This document shows, in pieces, positions 30,722 to 44,207 of a stretch of DNA of 64,000 nucleotides. The DNA is from Mycobacterium senriense (GTDB lineage Bacteria > Actinomycetota > Actinomycetes > Mycobacteriales > Mycobacteriaceae): contig NZ_AP024828.1 in the NCBI RefSeq assembly GCF_019668465.1, positions 1,550,001 through 1,614,000 on the forward strand, written 5' to 3'. Position numbers and translations under genes: made by a program. The notes under the pieces are model-generated. The model worked only from the letters and a program-made list of their open reading frames with translations. It had not been told where the DNA came from and did no database searches. Numbering within the stretch: the first letter of the stretch is position 1; each line of letters starts with the position of its first letter.

Positions 30722-31879
30722 GTGTACGTCCGGCATTTGGGACTGCGCGATTTCCGGTCCTGGGCACACGCCGACCTCGAATTGCAGCCTGGTCGGACGG
30801 TCTTCATCGGGCCCAACGGGTTTGGGAAGACGAATCTTCTTGAGGCGCTGTGGTATTCGAGCACCATGGGCTCACACCGGGTGGGCACGGATGCGCCGTT
30901 GATCCGCGCGGGCGCCGACCGCGCGGTGGTTTCCACCATCGTGGTCAACGAAGGCAGGGAATGCGCGGTCGATCTGGAAATCGCGGCCGGCCGGGCGAAC
31001 AAGGCGCGGCTGAACCGCTCACCGATGCGCAGTGCCCGCGAAGTGATCGGGGTCTTGCGCGCGGTGCTATTTGCTCCCGAGGATCTGTCCCTGGTCCGCG
31101 GTGACCCGTCCGATCGGCGGCGCTACCTCGACGATTTGGCGACGGTGCGGCGGCCGGCGGTGGCCGGGATACGCGCCGACTACGAAAAAGCCTTGCGGCA
31201 GCGCACCGCGCTGTTGAAATCCCTGTCCGGTGCGCGCCACCGCGGCGATCAGAGCGCCCTGGATACGTTAGACGTCTGGGACAGCCGGCTGGCCGAATTC
31301 GGTGCCCAATTGATGGCCGTTCGTATCGATTTGGTGAACCAGTTGGCACCGGAGGTCGAGAAGGCTTATCAGCTGTTGGCACCGGGATCGCGTGCCGCCT
31401 CCATCGGTTATCGATCCAGCGTGGGCGCCGAGGCCGCGGCGGACATCGCAGGCGCCGACCGCGAGTTCCTGGAAGCCGCCTTGCTGGCGGCGTTGTCGGC
31501 GCGCCGCGGGGCGGAGCTGGAACGCGGCATGTGCCTCGTTGGCCCGCACCGCGACGACCTGGAATTGTGGCTCGGCGATCAGCCGGCGAAAGGCTTTGCC
31601 AGCCACGGGGAATCGTGGTCGTTTGCGTTGTCGCTGCGGTTGGCCGCTTACGAGTTACTGCGCGCCGACGAAAGCGATCCCGTGTTATTGCTCGACGACG
31701 TGTTCGCCGAACTCGACGCGGCGCGGCGCCGGGCCTTGGCGATGGTGGCCGAATCGGCCGAACAGGTGTTGGTCACCGCGGCGGTGCTCGAAGACATTCC
31801 GGCGGGTTGGGAGGCTCGGCAGGTGTACGTCGACTTACGAGACAGCGACTTAGGACGGATATCGGAGATGCGCTCGTGA
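30722..31879 (+). CDS. recF: DNA replication and repair protein RecF
   Basis: 385 residues from GTG 30722. It is an SMC-like ATPase with Walker [10 protein letters not shown] (about 33-41), an arm region and Walker [19 protein letters not shown] near residue 325. It acts in gap repair with RecO and RecR. It abuts dnaN and its stop overlaps the next GTG by four bases. Confidence 0.96.
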   Translation: MYVRHLGLRDFRSWAHADLELQPGRTVFIGPNGFGKTNLLEALWYSSTMGSHRVGTDAPLIRAGADRAVVSTIVVNEGRECAVDLEIAAGRANKARLNRSPMRSAREVIGVLRAVLFAPEDLSLVRGDPSDRRRYLDDLATVRRPAVAGIRADYEKALRQRTALLKSLSGARHRGDQSALDTLDVWDSRLAEFGAQLMAVRIDLVNQLAPEVEKAYQLLAPGSRAASIGYRSSVGAEAAADIAGADREFLEAALLAALSARRGAELERGMCLVGPHRDDLELWLGDQPAKGFASHGESWSFALSLRLAAYELLRADESDPVLLLDDVFAELDAARRRALAMVAESAEQVLVTAAVLEDIPAGWEARQVYVDLRDSDLGRISEMRS

Positions 31880-32433
31880 CCGGCACGGATGAGGGTCCGC
31901 GTCCCACCGAGCCGTTGAATTCGCTGAGCGGGATCGATCTGGTGCGCCGCACCCTTGAGGAGGCGCGCGCCGCGGCTCGGGCTCAGGGAAAAGACGCCGG
32001 CCGTGGCCGCGCGGTGGCCCCCGCCCGCCGCCGGGTGGCGGGCCAGCGTCGCAGTTGGTCGGGACCGGGACCCGATGTGCGCGATCCCCAACCGCTGGGC
32101 AACCTGGCGCGTGATCTGGCGAAAAAACGAGGTTGGTCCGCGCAAGTGGCCGAAGGCACCGTGCTGGGCAACTGGGCGACCGTCGTCGGGCATCAGATCG
32201 CCGACCATGCGACGCCGACCGCCCTCAATGATGGTGTGCTGAGCGTGACCGCCGAATCGACGGCATGGGCCACCCAGTTGCGGATGATTCAGTCACAGTT
32301 ACTGGCCAAGATCGCCGCCGCGGTCGGCAACGGTGTGGTCACGTCGTTGAAAATCACCGGCCCGACCGCGCCTTCGTGGCGCAAGGGGCCGCGTCATATC
32401 GCTGGACGAGGCCCGCGCGACACCTACGGTTAG
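31876..32433 (+). CDS. dciA: DciA-type helicase-loading protein (Rv0004-like)
   Basis: 185 residues from GTG 31876. It has an N-terminal [17 protein letters not shown] segment, a basic linker and the DUF721 core ([56 protein letters not shown]). Known: DciA interacts with DnaB helicase at initiation in bacteria lacking DnaC/DnaI. The position between recF and gyrB is conserved in actinobacteria. Confidence 0.92.
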   Translation: MTGTDEGPRPTEPLNSLSGIDLVRRTLEEARAAARAQGKDAGRGRAVAPARRRVAGQRRSWSGPGPDVRDPQPLGNLARDLAKKRGWSAQVAEGTVLGNWATVVGHQIADHATPTALNDGVLSVTAESTAWATQLRMIQSQLLAKIAAAVGNGVVTSLKITGPTAPSWRKGPRHIAGRGPRDTYG

Positions 32434-32471
32434 GGAGTTGAATTCCCGTCCGCGGATCCTCGGACGGGGCT

Positions 32472-32480
32472 TTGTCCACA
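32472..32480 (+). promoter_or_regulatory. DnaA box upstream of gyrB
   Basis: TTGTCCACA, a strong mycobacterial DnaA-box match, lies in the 257-base dciA-gyrB gap. It may link gyrase expression to DnaA or extend the origin. Confidence 0.65.
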
Positions 32481-32618
32481 GGCCCCTGAAATCCGCCAGG
32501 ACGACGCGGATCCCTGCTACGCACGTCGGGACGCGGCCAGAATAAAGAAATCGTGCGCACGGCGCGGTTAGCTGGGTAGAAACGCGGCCAGAAAATCGGT
32601 GCGGACGGCTGTTCACGC

Positions 32619-32624
32619 TAGACT
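32619..32624 (+). promoter_or_regulatory. Candidate gyrB -10 element
   Basis: TAGACT lies 67 bases before the gyrB start. The same hexamer is seen upstream of dnaA. No convincing -35 was found. Confidence 0.4.
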
Positions 32625-32666
32625 GACGGGATGCGACTGTTGCGGTGACTGGAACCGCCCGCATGA

Positions 32667-34724
<2,058 letters not shown>

Positions 34725-34765
34725 GCGATCAGACCCGCCACCCTTGACCGACCCACGAGGACTAC

Positions 34766-37285
<2,520 letters not shown>

Positions 37286-37373
37286 CCGGCGCCGAGCCAC
37301 TAGACTCAGCCCGACCAGACATAATGCGACTGCCACCGCGTGGGCGGCCGGGTAGGAGACCTAAGGAGTCGGG

Positions 37374-38255
37374 GTGACCTCACCGAACGAGCCGGGCGCC
37401 CCCAACAAGGGGGACGGCCCCAACGGGGATGGTTCGGTCGAGCGTGCCGGGGTGCGCCGCGCCGCGCCGCCCGCGCAGGGTGGCCGCAGCCAAGAGGGCG
37501 GGGATGGACCGCCCTGGCAGCGTGGCGGTGCCCGGCCCCAGCAGCCGGGACCTCGGCAGAGCGAGCCGCCCACCGAGAAGCGGCCATCCGGTCCGGCCGG
37601 CGGCGTCGAAGCACGGCTGAACAGATTCATCTCCGGCACCGCGGCACCCGGCGCTCCGGCGCATGCCAAAGAGCCCGAGCCCGCACGGGCCGAGACTTCG
37701 GCGACCGAGGCCTATGCCAGCGAGCTGCCGGATCTGTCCGGCCCGGTGCCGCGCGGCCCGCACCGCAAACCCGCCCCCGAGCGGCCCGCGGAGTCGTCGA
37801 GCTCGTCGGGTGCCGGACGTTTGGCCACCGCAGAAACCCGGGAGGGACGGGACAGCCGCGACAACCGGGTGCAGGTGTCTCGCCGCACGCGGGGCCCGGT
37901 ACGCGCGAGCATGCAGATCCGCCGCATCGACCCGTGGAGCACGCTGAAGGTGTCGCTGCTGCTCTCGGTGGCGTTGTTCTTCGTCTGGATGATCGCCGTC
38001 GCGTTCCTCTACCTGGTGCTCGGCGGCATGGGTGTGTGGTCGAAGTTGAACAGCAACGTCGGCGACCTGCTGAACAACACCAGCGGCAGCAGCGGCGAAC
38101 TGGTGTCCAGCGGCACGATTTTCGGCGGCGCCGTCCTGATCGGCTTGGTCAACATCGTGCTGCTGACCGCCATGGCGACCATCGCCGCATTCGTCTACAA
38201 CCTGACCACCGATCTGATCGGCGGCGTCGAGGTCACGCTGGCGGACCGCGACTAG
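37374..38255 (+). CDS. DUF3566 membrane protein (Rv0007-like)
   Basis: 293 residues from GTG 37374 with a TAAGGAG site. A disordered Pro/Gly/Arg-rich N-terminal ~180 residues is followed by two transmembrane helices (~193-218 and ~250-275) flanking a Gly/Ser/Asn-rich outer loop. The segment [21 protein letters not shown] is the DUF3566 signature. It follows gyrA as in other mycobacteria. Function unknown; divisome involvement has been suggested for relatives. Confidence 0.88.
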   Translation: MTSPNEPGAPNKGDGPNGDGSVERAGVRRAAPPAQGGRSQEGGDGPPWQRGGARPQQPGPRQSEPPTEKRPSGPAGGVEARLNRFISGTAAPGAPAHAKEPEPARAETSATEAYASELPDLSGPVPRGPHRKPAPERPAESSSSSGAGRLATAETREGRDSRDNRVQVSRRTRGPVRASMQIRRIDPWSTLKVSLLLSVALFFVWMIAVAFLYLVLGGMGVWSKLNSNVGDLLNNTSGSSGELVSSGTIFGGAVLIGLVNIVLLTAMATIAAFVYNLTTDLIGGVEVTLADRD

Positions 38256-38326
38256 CAATGGATGCTGCGCTTTTGGGAGTAGGGCGGGGATTGCGGTAAT
38301 CTCGTCGCTCGGCCGTACGCGAGTAC

Positions 38327-38400
38327 GGGCCTATAGCTCAGGCGGTTAGAGCGCTTCGCTGATAACGAAGAGGTCGGAGGTTCGAGTCCTCCTAGGCCCA
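38327..38400 (+). tRNA. ileT: tRNA-Ile (anticodon GAT)
   Basis: 74 bases. The acceptor GGGCCTA pairs with TAGGCCC, the anticodon loop CTGATAA carries GAT, and the T loop is GGTTCGAGTCC. CCA is not fully encoded. Confidence 0.96.
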
Positions 38401-38548
38401 CAACCATGTGCCCGTCAAGACGTTGCGTAAGGCTCGCCCTGCCACTGGGACTCATCGCCGTATTGGCAGCGGTGGCGTGGTCACGACGTGGAGTCGAGGT
38501 TTGGCACGTGGCGGTGGATGACCAAGGTCAGCCGCTCAGTCACGATGA

Positions 38549-38621
38549 GGGGCCTTAGCTCAGTTGGTAGAGCACCGCCTTTGCAAGGCGGGTGTCAGGG
38601 GTTCGATTCCCCTAGGCTCCA
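38549..38621 (+). tRNA. alaT: tRNA-Ala (anticodon TGC)
   Basis: 73 bases. The acceptor GGGGCCT pairs with AGGCTCC with one wobble, the anticodon stem CCGCC/GGCGG encloses TTTGCAA (TGC), and the T loop is GGTTCGATTCC. Its last 27 bases are overlapped on the opposite strand by the 3' end of the TetR gene. Confidence 0.96.
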
Positions 38622-39191
38622 CAGGTCACGCCCCTTCCCGGCGCTGCCCGTGTACGACGAGCCGAGGAAGCGTTCCACCAGGGCGCGCTCAGCCGCCGGG
38701 TCTTTGAGCGGCCAGCTCCACAGCGCCAGGAAGACGCGGATCAGCCACTGCGCCGCCAGCGGGTCATCGTTGTCGCGCCCCAGCATCTCGGCGGCCAAAG
38801 CGGTGACCGTGGGCGAGCTGATGACCCAATCGCTGACCGGGGCCGCGTGGATCGAGCGCATGAGCTGGGCCAGCGGATCGGCACGCAGGCGTTCCAGCGC
38901 CATGATCGTGGCGGTGACGACTCGCTCGGGGCCGCGCAGGTCCTTGATGGCTTCCCGAGTGGCGTCGACAATGCGAGCCGCTTGAATACCGACGACGGCG
39001 TCGCGGATGGTCGCCTTGCCGCCGGCATGCCGGTAGATCGTTGCGGGCGAGCAGTGCACCCGGGTTGCCAAGGCCTCGATCGTGAAGCCGTCGTATCCAT
39101 GGCGCGCGATGAGGTCGGCCGCCGTGGTGTAGATCCGTTCGGCGGCTTCACTACGGCGATCCCGGCCCACCAACCAGTCGTCACGTGGCAT
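38595..39191 (-). CDS. TetR-family transcriptional regulator
   Basis: 198 residues from ATG 39191 (a GTG six codons upstream is the alternative). The N-terminal helix-turn-helix (AAERIYTTAADLIARHGYDGFTIEAL; CSPATIYRHAGGKATIRDAV) is typical TetR. The C-terminal domain has TetR-type helices with no identifiable ligand. It diverges from the P450 gene across 196 bases, so it likely regulates it. Its last ~8 codons are antisense to tRNA-Ala, suggesting the gene was inserted or extended up to the tRNA. Confidence 0.88.
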   Translation of the reverse strand: MPRDDWLVGRDRRSEAAERIYTTAADLIARHGYDGFTIEALATRVHCSPATIYRHAGGKATIRDAVVGIQAARIVDATREAIKDLRGPERVVTATIMALERLRADPLAQLMRSIHAAPVSDWVISSPTVTALAAEMLGRDNDDPLAAQWLIRVFLALWSWPLKDPAAERALVERFLGSSYTGSAGKGRDLWSLGESNP

Positions 39192-39229
39192 CCACCCATG
39201 CTCCACCACATTGCACGATGCAGAAATAC

Positions 39230-39246
39230 TTCTCGCAGCCTGAGAA
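39230..39246. promoter_or_regulatory. Candidate operator between TetR and P450 genes
   Basis: TTCTCGCAGCCTGAGAA, an inverted repeat of TTCTC/GAGAA with a 7-base spacer, in the divergent gap. It is a candidate TetR site; symmetry is imperfect beyond the arms. Confidence 0.4.
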
Positions 39247-39387
39247 ATTCCGGGCAGCGTTTATCAGGCGAATCGGCTGCTGGTGGCGGGTGCGCGCGGC
39301 CGTAACCCGTCGACCGGAGGCGCGACGGTTCCTCAACTTCTCGGCATCCCGTTGACGCTGGTGCGAGCTGCATCGAGCCTGAAACAC

Positions 39388-40602
39388 ATGGCGGTCTTGG
39401 ACAGTGCGATCGAATTCTTCAGCGACGAGGCGATCCAGGATCCCTACCCGCTGTTCGACCGCATGCGTGCCGACGCGCCGGTGCACCGCATCGGCGACTC
39501 AGTGTTCTACGCGGTATCCGGTTGGGACGCCGTACTCGAGGCAGTCGACCGCGTCGAAGATTTCTCCTCGAATCTCACGGCGACCATGGTTTTTCACGAG
39601 GATGGCACCGTCACCCCGTTCGATATGGGGCCGCCGGGAGATTCGATGCATGCTCTGGCCACCGCGGACGACCCGATCCATGCGATGCACCGAAAGATCC
39701 TGTTGCCGCACCTGTCGGCCAAGCGGATTCGGGTCATCGAAGAGTTCGCCGCCCAGACCGCGGACCGTCTCTGGGAGGAGAACCTGCGCGATGGCCGGAT
39801 CGAATGGATGAGCGCGATCGCCAACCGATTGCCCATGATGGTGGTCTGCAAGCTGCTGGGACTGCCCGCTGACGACGTCGACAAACTCATCCGGCTCGGC
39901 TACGCCACCACCACGTTGCTCGACGGGGTTGTCGCCGCCGAACAGCTCGAACTCGCCGGACTGGCCGCGATGGAACTGTCGGGTTATGTGATCGAGCATT
40001 TCGAAAAGGCAAGCGGCAAGCCAGAGTCGGCGCTGATGGCTGACCTGGCGGCCCGCTGTGCCTCGGGCGAACTCGCGCAGCTGCCGGCACTCAGCATCAT
40101 GCTCACCCTCTTCAGTGCCGCGGGCGAATCGACGGCGTCGCTGCTGGGTAGCGCGGCCTGGATCCTCACCGATCGCCCCGCGATCCAGCGGCAACTTCGC
40201 GAAAACCCGGAGTTACTAAGCGCTTTCATCGAAGAGACGCTGCGCTTCGAGCCGCCGTTTCGCGGTCATTACCGTCACGTGTGGCGCGATACCACGCTGG
40301 CCGGGGTCGAGGTGCCGGCCGGCGCACACTTGTTACTGATGTGGGGGGCGGCCAACCGCGATCCGACGCATTTCGAGGATCCGAACGAGTTTCGGCTCGA
40401 CCGCGCGGCAGCCAAAAGTCATGTGAGTTTCGGCAGGGGCGTGCATTTCTGCGTGGGTGCGGCGCTGGCCCGTCTGGAGGCCCACATCGTGCTGCGGATG
40501 CTGCTCGAGCGCACCTCATGGATCGACGCGACCGATATCGGCGACTGGCTGCCGAGCATCCTGGTCCGGCGCCGCGACCGGCTTCAGCTAGCTGTGCAGT
40601 GA
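39388..40602 (+). CDS. Cytochrome P450
   Basis: 404 residues from ATG 39388, chosen because the frame becomes P450-like there (AVLDSAIEFFSDEAIQDPYPLFDRMR); no strong ribosome site is seen. Motifs: an I-helix FSAAGESTASLLG, the K-helix E-x-x-R as EETLRFEPP, and the heme-binding loop SFGRGVHFCVGAALARLE with the cysteine thiolate. It is a soluble bacterial P450 with unknown substrate. It is flanked by a divergent TetR gene and lies between the tRNA pair and cwsA, where M. tuberculosis has no P450, so it is accessory. Confidence 0.93.
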   Translation: MAVLDSAIEFFSDEAIQDPYPLFDRMRADAPVHRIGDSVFYAVSGWDAVLEAVDRVEDFSSNLTATMVFHEDGTVTPFDMGPPGDSMHALATADDPIHAMHRKILLPHLSAKRIRVIEEFAAQTADRLWEENLRDGRIEWMSAIANRLPMMVVCKLLGLPADDVDKLIRLGYATTTLLDGVVAAEQLELAGLAAMELSGYVIEHFEKASGKPESALMADLAARCASGELAQLPALSIMLTLFSAAGESTASLLGSAAWILTDRPAIQRQLRENPELLSAFIEETLRFEPPFRGHYRHVWRDTTLAGVEVPAGAHLLLMWGAANRDPTHFEDPNEFRLDRAAAKSHVSFGRGVHFCVGAALARLEAHIVLRMLLERTSWIDATDIGDWLPSILVRRRDRLQLAVQ

Positions 40603-40605
40603 CCC

Positions 40606-41040
40606 CTACGGCCGCGGCTGCACGTCGACGCTCGGCGGCCGCGACTGCGGCTCCTGCGGCTTCGCCCGCACGGAGCGCCGGACGAGGCTGAACGCGATGG
40701 CCCCCCCGGCGAGGACTGCGACGGCCGCCCCCGCAAAGACCAACGGGCGCTTGCCGCGACGCTGTGCGCGCCGCGCCTGCTGCAGCGCTTGGGGCAGGCT
40801 CGTGACAACTTCCTGCGCGGCGGCCAGCTCCTGGGCCAGGGTTTCCTGGGCCGCGGCGAGGTCTCTGGCCAGCTGACCCTCTTGATACCGGCGACGCAGC
40901 TGCGTGGCGGTCGACTGCGCGGACTGAACACTCAGGCCGACCACTCCCCGCGTGACGTCCACCGGTCCCTGCGCCGAATAGGTCAGGCCGCGGGCCAGTC
41001 GCTGCCGCGGCGTCAGCCGAGAATCCGCCTTCGCCCTCAT
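40606..41040 (-). CDS. cwsA: Cell wall synthesis protein CwsA (Rv0008c-like)
   Basis: 144 residues from ATG 41040 (AGGAAGG upstream). It has a helical region rich in Ala/Gln/Glu (ARDLAAAQETLAQELAAAQE), a basic stretch, one transmembrane helix at about 100-119 (LVFAGAAVAVLAGGAIAFSL) and a short polar tail. Known: CwsA interacts with Wag31 and CrgA and affects cell shape and pole growth. It converges with the P450 gene with three bases between them. Confidence 0.87.
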   Translation of the reverse strand: MRAKADSRLTPRQRLARGLTYSAQGPVDVTRGVVGLSVQSAQSTATQLRRRYQEGQLARDLAAAQETLAQELAAAQEVVTSLPQALQQARRAQRRGKRPLVFAGAAVAVLAGGAIAFSLVRRSVRAKPQEPQSRPPSVDVQPRP

Positions 41041-41164
41041 CTGTCGCCTTCCTGTCCCGTGGGTAGAGCCTGGCGTGAAGCCGGCCCGGTATCTGAACAG
41101 ACTGCCAGCATAGGGACGTCGGCGTTGCCTTGGGTGACACCGCCTGCGGCAACGCCCGCCCGTA

Positions 41165-41713
41165 GTGGCAGACTCTGATGCCGTGACCAACAGCCCCTTT
41201 CAGACTGCTACCGCCACGCTCCACACCAACCGCGGCGACATCAAGGTCGCCCTCTTCGGAAACCACGCACCCAAGACCGTCGCCAACTTCGTTGGCCTGG
41301 CGCAGGGCACCAAGGAGTACTCGACGCAGAACGCATCGGGAGGCTCGTCCGGCCCGTTCTACGACGGCGCGGTCTTTCACCGGGTGATCCGGGGCTTCAT
41401 GATCCAGGGCGGCGACCCGACCGGAACCGGTCGCGGCGGCCCGGGCTACAAGTTCGCCGACGAGTTCCACCCCGAACTGCAATTCGACAAGCCCTACCTG
41501 CTGGCGATGGCGAACGCGGGCCCCGGCACCAACGGCTCGCAGTTCTTCATCACGGTCGGCCAAACCCCACACCTGAACCGGCGCCACACGATCTTCGGCG
41601 AGGTCACCGACCCCGAGTCGCAGAAGGTCGTTGAGGCGATCTCGACCACGGGCACCGACGGCAACGACCGTCCCACCGAGCCGGTGGTCATCGAGTCGAT
41701 CACCATCTCCTGA
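41165..41713 (+). CDS. ppiA: Peptidyl-prolyl cis-trans isomerase (cyclophilin A)
   Basis: 182 residues, same length and N-terminus as M. tuberculosis PpiA. Cyclophilin motifs [32 protein letters not shown] and HTIFGEV are present, including the catalytic Arg, Phe and Gln. It catalyses proline isomerisation in the cytoplasm. It converges with the next minus-strand gene across 23 bases. Confidence 0.96.
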   Translation: MADSDAVTNSPFQTATATLHTNRGDIKVALFGNHAPKTVANFVGLAQGTKEYSTQNASGGSSGPFYDGAVFHRVIRGFMIQGGDPTGTGRGGPGYKFADEFHPELQFDKPYLLAMANAGPGTNGSQFFITVGQTPHLNRRHTIFGEVTDPESQKVVEAISTTGTDGNDRPTEPVVIESITIS

Positions 41714-41736
41714 GTCGGCGGTAAGCCGCGTGCCGA

Positions 41737-42162
41737 TCAGCCTTGCTGGCGGCCCGCGTAGCCCGCTGCCGTGAGTGCGTCGAGCACCTCGAGCGGATCC
41801 GTTCCGAGGTCCCAGCGGGAGAACAGCACCAGGCCGCCGTCGGCCGTCTCAACCTCGAGCAACCGCACTTTGCGCCCGTAGCGGCGGAACTCGATGATGC
41901 GGATGATCTTGATGTCGGAATGCTGCAATACCTGCGTCCGAAACCAGCCGCGGAGCATCAGGCCGCCGGGCGTGATTGCCAGCTTGGGACGCGCGTGCCA
42001 CGACACGCCGGCAAACAAGATCAGACCCGCCGCGGCAACGCTCGCCAGGATGCGCCCCGGCGGGTCTGTGACCACGGTCACAGCCGCGATAGCCATCAGA
42101 ACACCCGCGGCTCCGCAACCAGCGATTCCCGCCGTGTGCGGCTGCCATTGTGTTTGCTGCAT
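41737..42162 (-). CDS. PH-domain membrane protein (Rv0010c-like)
   Basis: 141 residues from ATG 42162 (AAGGA upstream). Two helices at ~16-34 and ~40-57 form a hairpin, followed by a bacterial PH-like domain (LAITPGGLMLRGWFRTQVL; IIRIIEFRRYGRKVRLLEVE). Function unknown. It is minus strand, as is crgA, and they share a 155-base gap containing DnaA boxes and a palindrome. Confidence 0.87.
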   Translation of the reverse strand: MQQTQWQPHTAGIAGCGAAGVLMAIAAVTVVTDPPGRILASVAAAGLILFAGVSWHARPKLAITPGGLMLRGWFRTQVLQHSDIKIIRIIEFRRYGRKVRLLEVETADGGLVLFSRWDLGTDPLEVLDALTAAGYAGRQQG

Positions 42163-42197
42163 GCGGTCCTTAACCCCTCCCACCACGGCCTATGCAG

Positions 42198-42229
42198 TTA
42201 TCCACATCAGCTATCAACAGTGGGGATAA
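42198..42229. promoter_or_regulatory. DnaA-box pair upstream of the PH-domain gene
   Basis: TTATCCACA (42198-42206) is the canonical consensus box. TGGGGATAA (42221-42229) is an inverted copy with one mismatch. They lie about 13 kb from oriC. Confidence 0.6.
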
Positions 42230-42246
42230 ATCACACGCGTGTGATT
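42229..42246. promoter_or_regulatory. 18-base perfect palindrome upstream of the PH-domain gene
   Basis: AATCACACGCGTGTGATT is perfectly symmetric and abuts the second DnaA-like box. It has the inside-out orientation of a CRP half-site pair (TCACA...TGTGA), so it is not a standard CRP site. The regulator is unknown. Confidence 0.6.
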
Positions 42247-42317
42247 GGGTGGTTACAAAGTTGCTGACGCGGTGACAGATCAGGCCGAAAATGAATTCAT
42301 TACGGCGGCTGCCCTGC

Positions 42318-42599
42318 TCAGTGCCAGCGCATCGTGAGCAACAAACCGGTGATCATGAAAGCGAACGCGATCGCGTAGTTCCACGGGCCCAATTGGGCCA
42401 TCCAGTTGAGAGCGGCCGGTGCCTGGCTCCCGACGGCGGCCAACTGGAAGACCATCAGCCAGACAAGGCCGATCAGCATGAGACCGATGAACAGCGCGAC
42501 GAACCACACGCTCGAGGGTCCGACCTTGACTTTCACCGGGGTGCGGCTGACCGCGCCGACGGTGAAATCGTTCTTCTTGCGAACCTTGGACTTGGGCAT
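42318..42599 (-). CDS. crgA: Cell division protein CrgA
   Basis: 93 residues, starting [20 protein letters not shown]. Two transmembrane helices at about 33-53 and 70-90. The start has CGAGGT upstream. Known: CrgA localises to the septum and interacts with FtsZ, FtsQ, PbpB and CwsA. It is separated by 129 bases from the divergent DUF881 gene. Confidence 0.94.
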   Translation of the reverse strand: MPKSKVRKKNDFTVGAVSRTPVKVKVGPSSVWFVALFIGLMLIGLVWLMVFQLAAVGSQAPAALNWMAQLGPWNYAIAFAFMITGLLLTMRWH

Positions 42600-42728
42600 G
42601 ATTACCTCGCGAATTACCTCAACGACACGGGGAGCGGGACGGGGTGCAACGATAAGCACTGCAGCTGCACCCATAGCTTGGGTACGAGACTAACTCACCT
42701 GGGGCGGTGACCAGGAAATGGAGAGGCG

Positions 42729-43472
42729 ATGATCCAGACGCGCCAGTCGCCATGGCGCTGGGGCGTCCCGGTCGTGTGTCTGCTGGCCGGACTGCTGCTC
42801 GCCGCCACCCACGGCGTGTCCGGAGGCGCCGAGATCCGCCGCAGTGACGCCCCGCGGCTGGTGGACCTCGTCCGGGAGACCCAGTCGTCGGTGAATCGTC
42901 TCAGCGCCCAGCGCGAGGCGCTGGCGGGCAAGATCGACGCCGCGCACGGGCGGTCGTCCGATGCCGCGCTGGCGGCCATGCTGCGGCGCTCCGGCCAGCT
43001 CGCCGGGGAGGCGGGCATGAGCCCGGTGCATGGTCCGGGCCTGGTGGTCACCCTCGCGGACGCCCAGCGCGACGCCAACGGCCGTTTTCCCCGCGACGCC
43101 TCTCCGGACGATCTGGTGGTGCACCAGCAAGACATCCTGGCCGTGCTCAACGCGATGTGGAGCGCCGGCGCCGAGGCGATCCAGATGCAGGACCAGCGGA
43201 TCATCGCGACCTCGGTGCCGCGCTGCGTCGGCAACACCCTGTTGCTGAACGGGCGCACCTACAGCCCGCCGTACACGATCGCCGCGATCGGCAACGCGGC
43301 GGCCATGCAGGCCGCCCTGGCCGCCGCGCCGCTGGTGATCCTGTACAAGCAGTACGTGGTTCGCTTCGGGCTCGGTTACACCGAAGAGGTCAAGACCGAC
43401 GTGCAGGTGGTCGGTCATTTCGAGCCCGACCGCCTGCATTTCGCGCAGCCCAACGGCCCGATCGGCTACTGA
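42729..43472 (+). CDS. DUF881 membrane protein (Rv0012-like)
   Basis: 247 residues. An N-terminal membrane anchor at ~13-27, a coiled-coil-like region (RLVDLVRETQSSVNRLSAQR) and the DUF881 domain (HGPGLVVTLADAQRDANG; LVVHQQDILAVLNAMWSAGAEAIQ; RIIATSVPRCVGNTLLLNG). It is exported and single-pass; the family is found near division genes in Gram-positive bacteria. Function unknown. trpG begins 48 bases later. Confidence 0.9.
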   Translation: MIQTRQSPWRWGVPVVCLLAGLLLAATHGVSGGAEIRRSDAPRLVDLVRETQSSVNRLSAQREALAGKIDAAHGRSSDAALAAMLRRSGQLAGEAGMSPVHGPGLVVTLADAQRDANGRFPRDASPDDLVVHQQDILAVLNAMWSAGAEAIQMQDQRIIATSVPRCVGNTLLLNGRTYSPPYTIAAIGNAAAMQAALAAAPLVILYKQYVVRFGLGYTEEVKTDVQVVGHFEPDRLHFAQPNGPIGY

Positions 43473-43520
43473 GGCCTACTGACCAGCGGCGCGAGCGCCC
43501 GTGGACGGTAACCTGGCACG

Positions 43521-44207
43521 ATGCGGATCCTGGTTGTCGACAACTACGACAGCTTCGTGTTCAACCTCGTGCAGTACCTGGGCCAGCTGGGCGTGGACGC
43601 CGAAGTCTGGCGCAATGACGACGCCCGGCTCTCCGACGAGGCCGCCGTCGCGCGTCAGTTCGGCGGGGTGTTGCTCAGTCCGGGGCCGGGCACCCCGGAA
43701 CGCGCCGGCGCGTCGATTCCGATGGTGCGCGCGTGTGCCGCCGAGCGGACCCCGCTGCTCGGCGTCTGCCTGGGGCACCAGGCCATCGGCGTCGCGTTCG
43801 GCGCCGTCGTCGACCGGGCCCCCGAACTGCTGCACGGCAAGACCAGCAGCGTCCACCATGGCAATATCGGTGTGCTGCAAGGACTTCCGGATCCCTTCAC
43901 GGCGACTCGCTACCACTCGCTGACCATCCTGCCCGAGTCGCTGCCGCCGGTGCTTCAGGTCACGGCCCACACCGAGAGCGGGGTGATCATGGGCGTGCGG
44001 CACACCGAATTACCGATTCACGGTGTCCAGTTTCACCCGGAGTCGATCCTGACCGAGGGCGGCCACCGGATGCTGGCGAACTGGCTCGCCGACTGCGGAT
44101 GGGAGCGCGACGACACATTGGTGCGCCGGCTCGAGAACGACGTGCACGCCGCGGTGCGACCGTATTTCCCGGCCGACCCGACGCCTACTGACCGAACTTC
44201 AGCGTGA
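43521..44207 (+). CDS. trpG: Glutamine amidotransferase of anthranilate/aminodeoxychorismate synthase
   Basis: 228 residues. Class I glutaminase with N-terminal VVDNYDSFVFNLVQYL, oxyanion LLSPGPGTPERA, nucleophile motif GVCLGHQAIG and catalytic HGVQFHPESI. It supplies ammonia to TrpE or PabB. Its last 23 bases overlap the 3' end of pknB on the other strand, so the two transcripts are antisense there. Confidence 0.93.
   Translation: MRILVVDNYDSFVFNLVQYLGQLGVDAEVWRNDDARLSDEAAVARQFGGVLLSPGPGTPERAGASIPMVRACAAERTPLLGVCLGHQAIGVAFGAVVDRAPELLHGKTSSVHHGNIGVLQGLPDPFTATRYHSLTILPESLPPVLQVTAHTESGVIMGVRHTELPIHGVQFHPESILTEGGHRMLANWLADCGWERDDTLVRRLENDVHAAVRPYFPADPTPTDRTSA

Noticed and set aside
42229..42246. 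CRP site
   Set aside because: CRP needs TGTGA...TCACA; the palindrome is TCACA...TGTGA, so only an unknown regulator is proposed.
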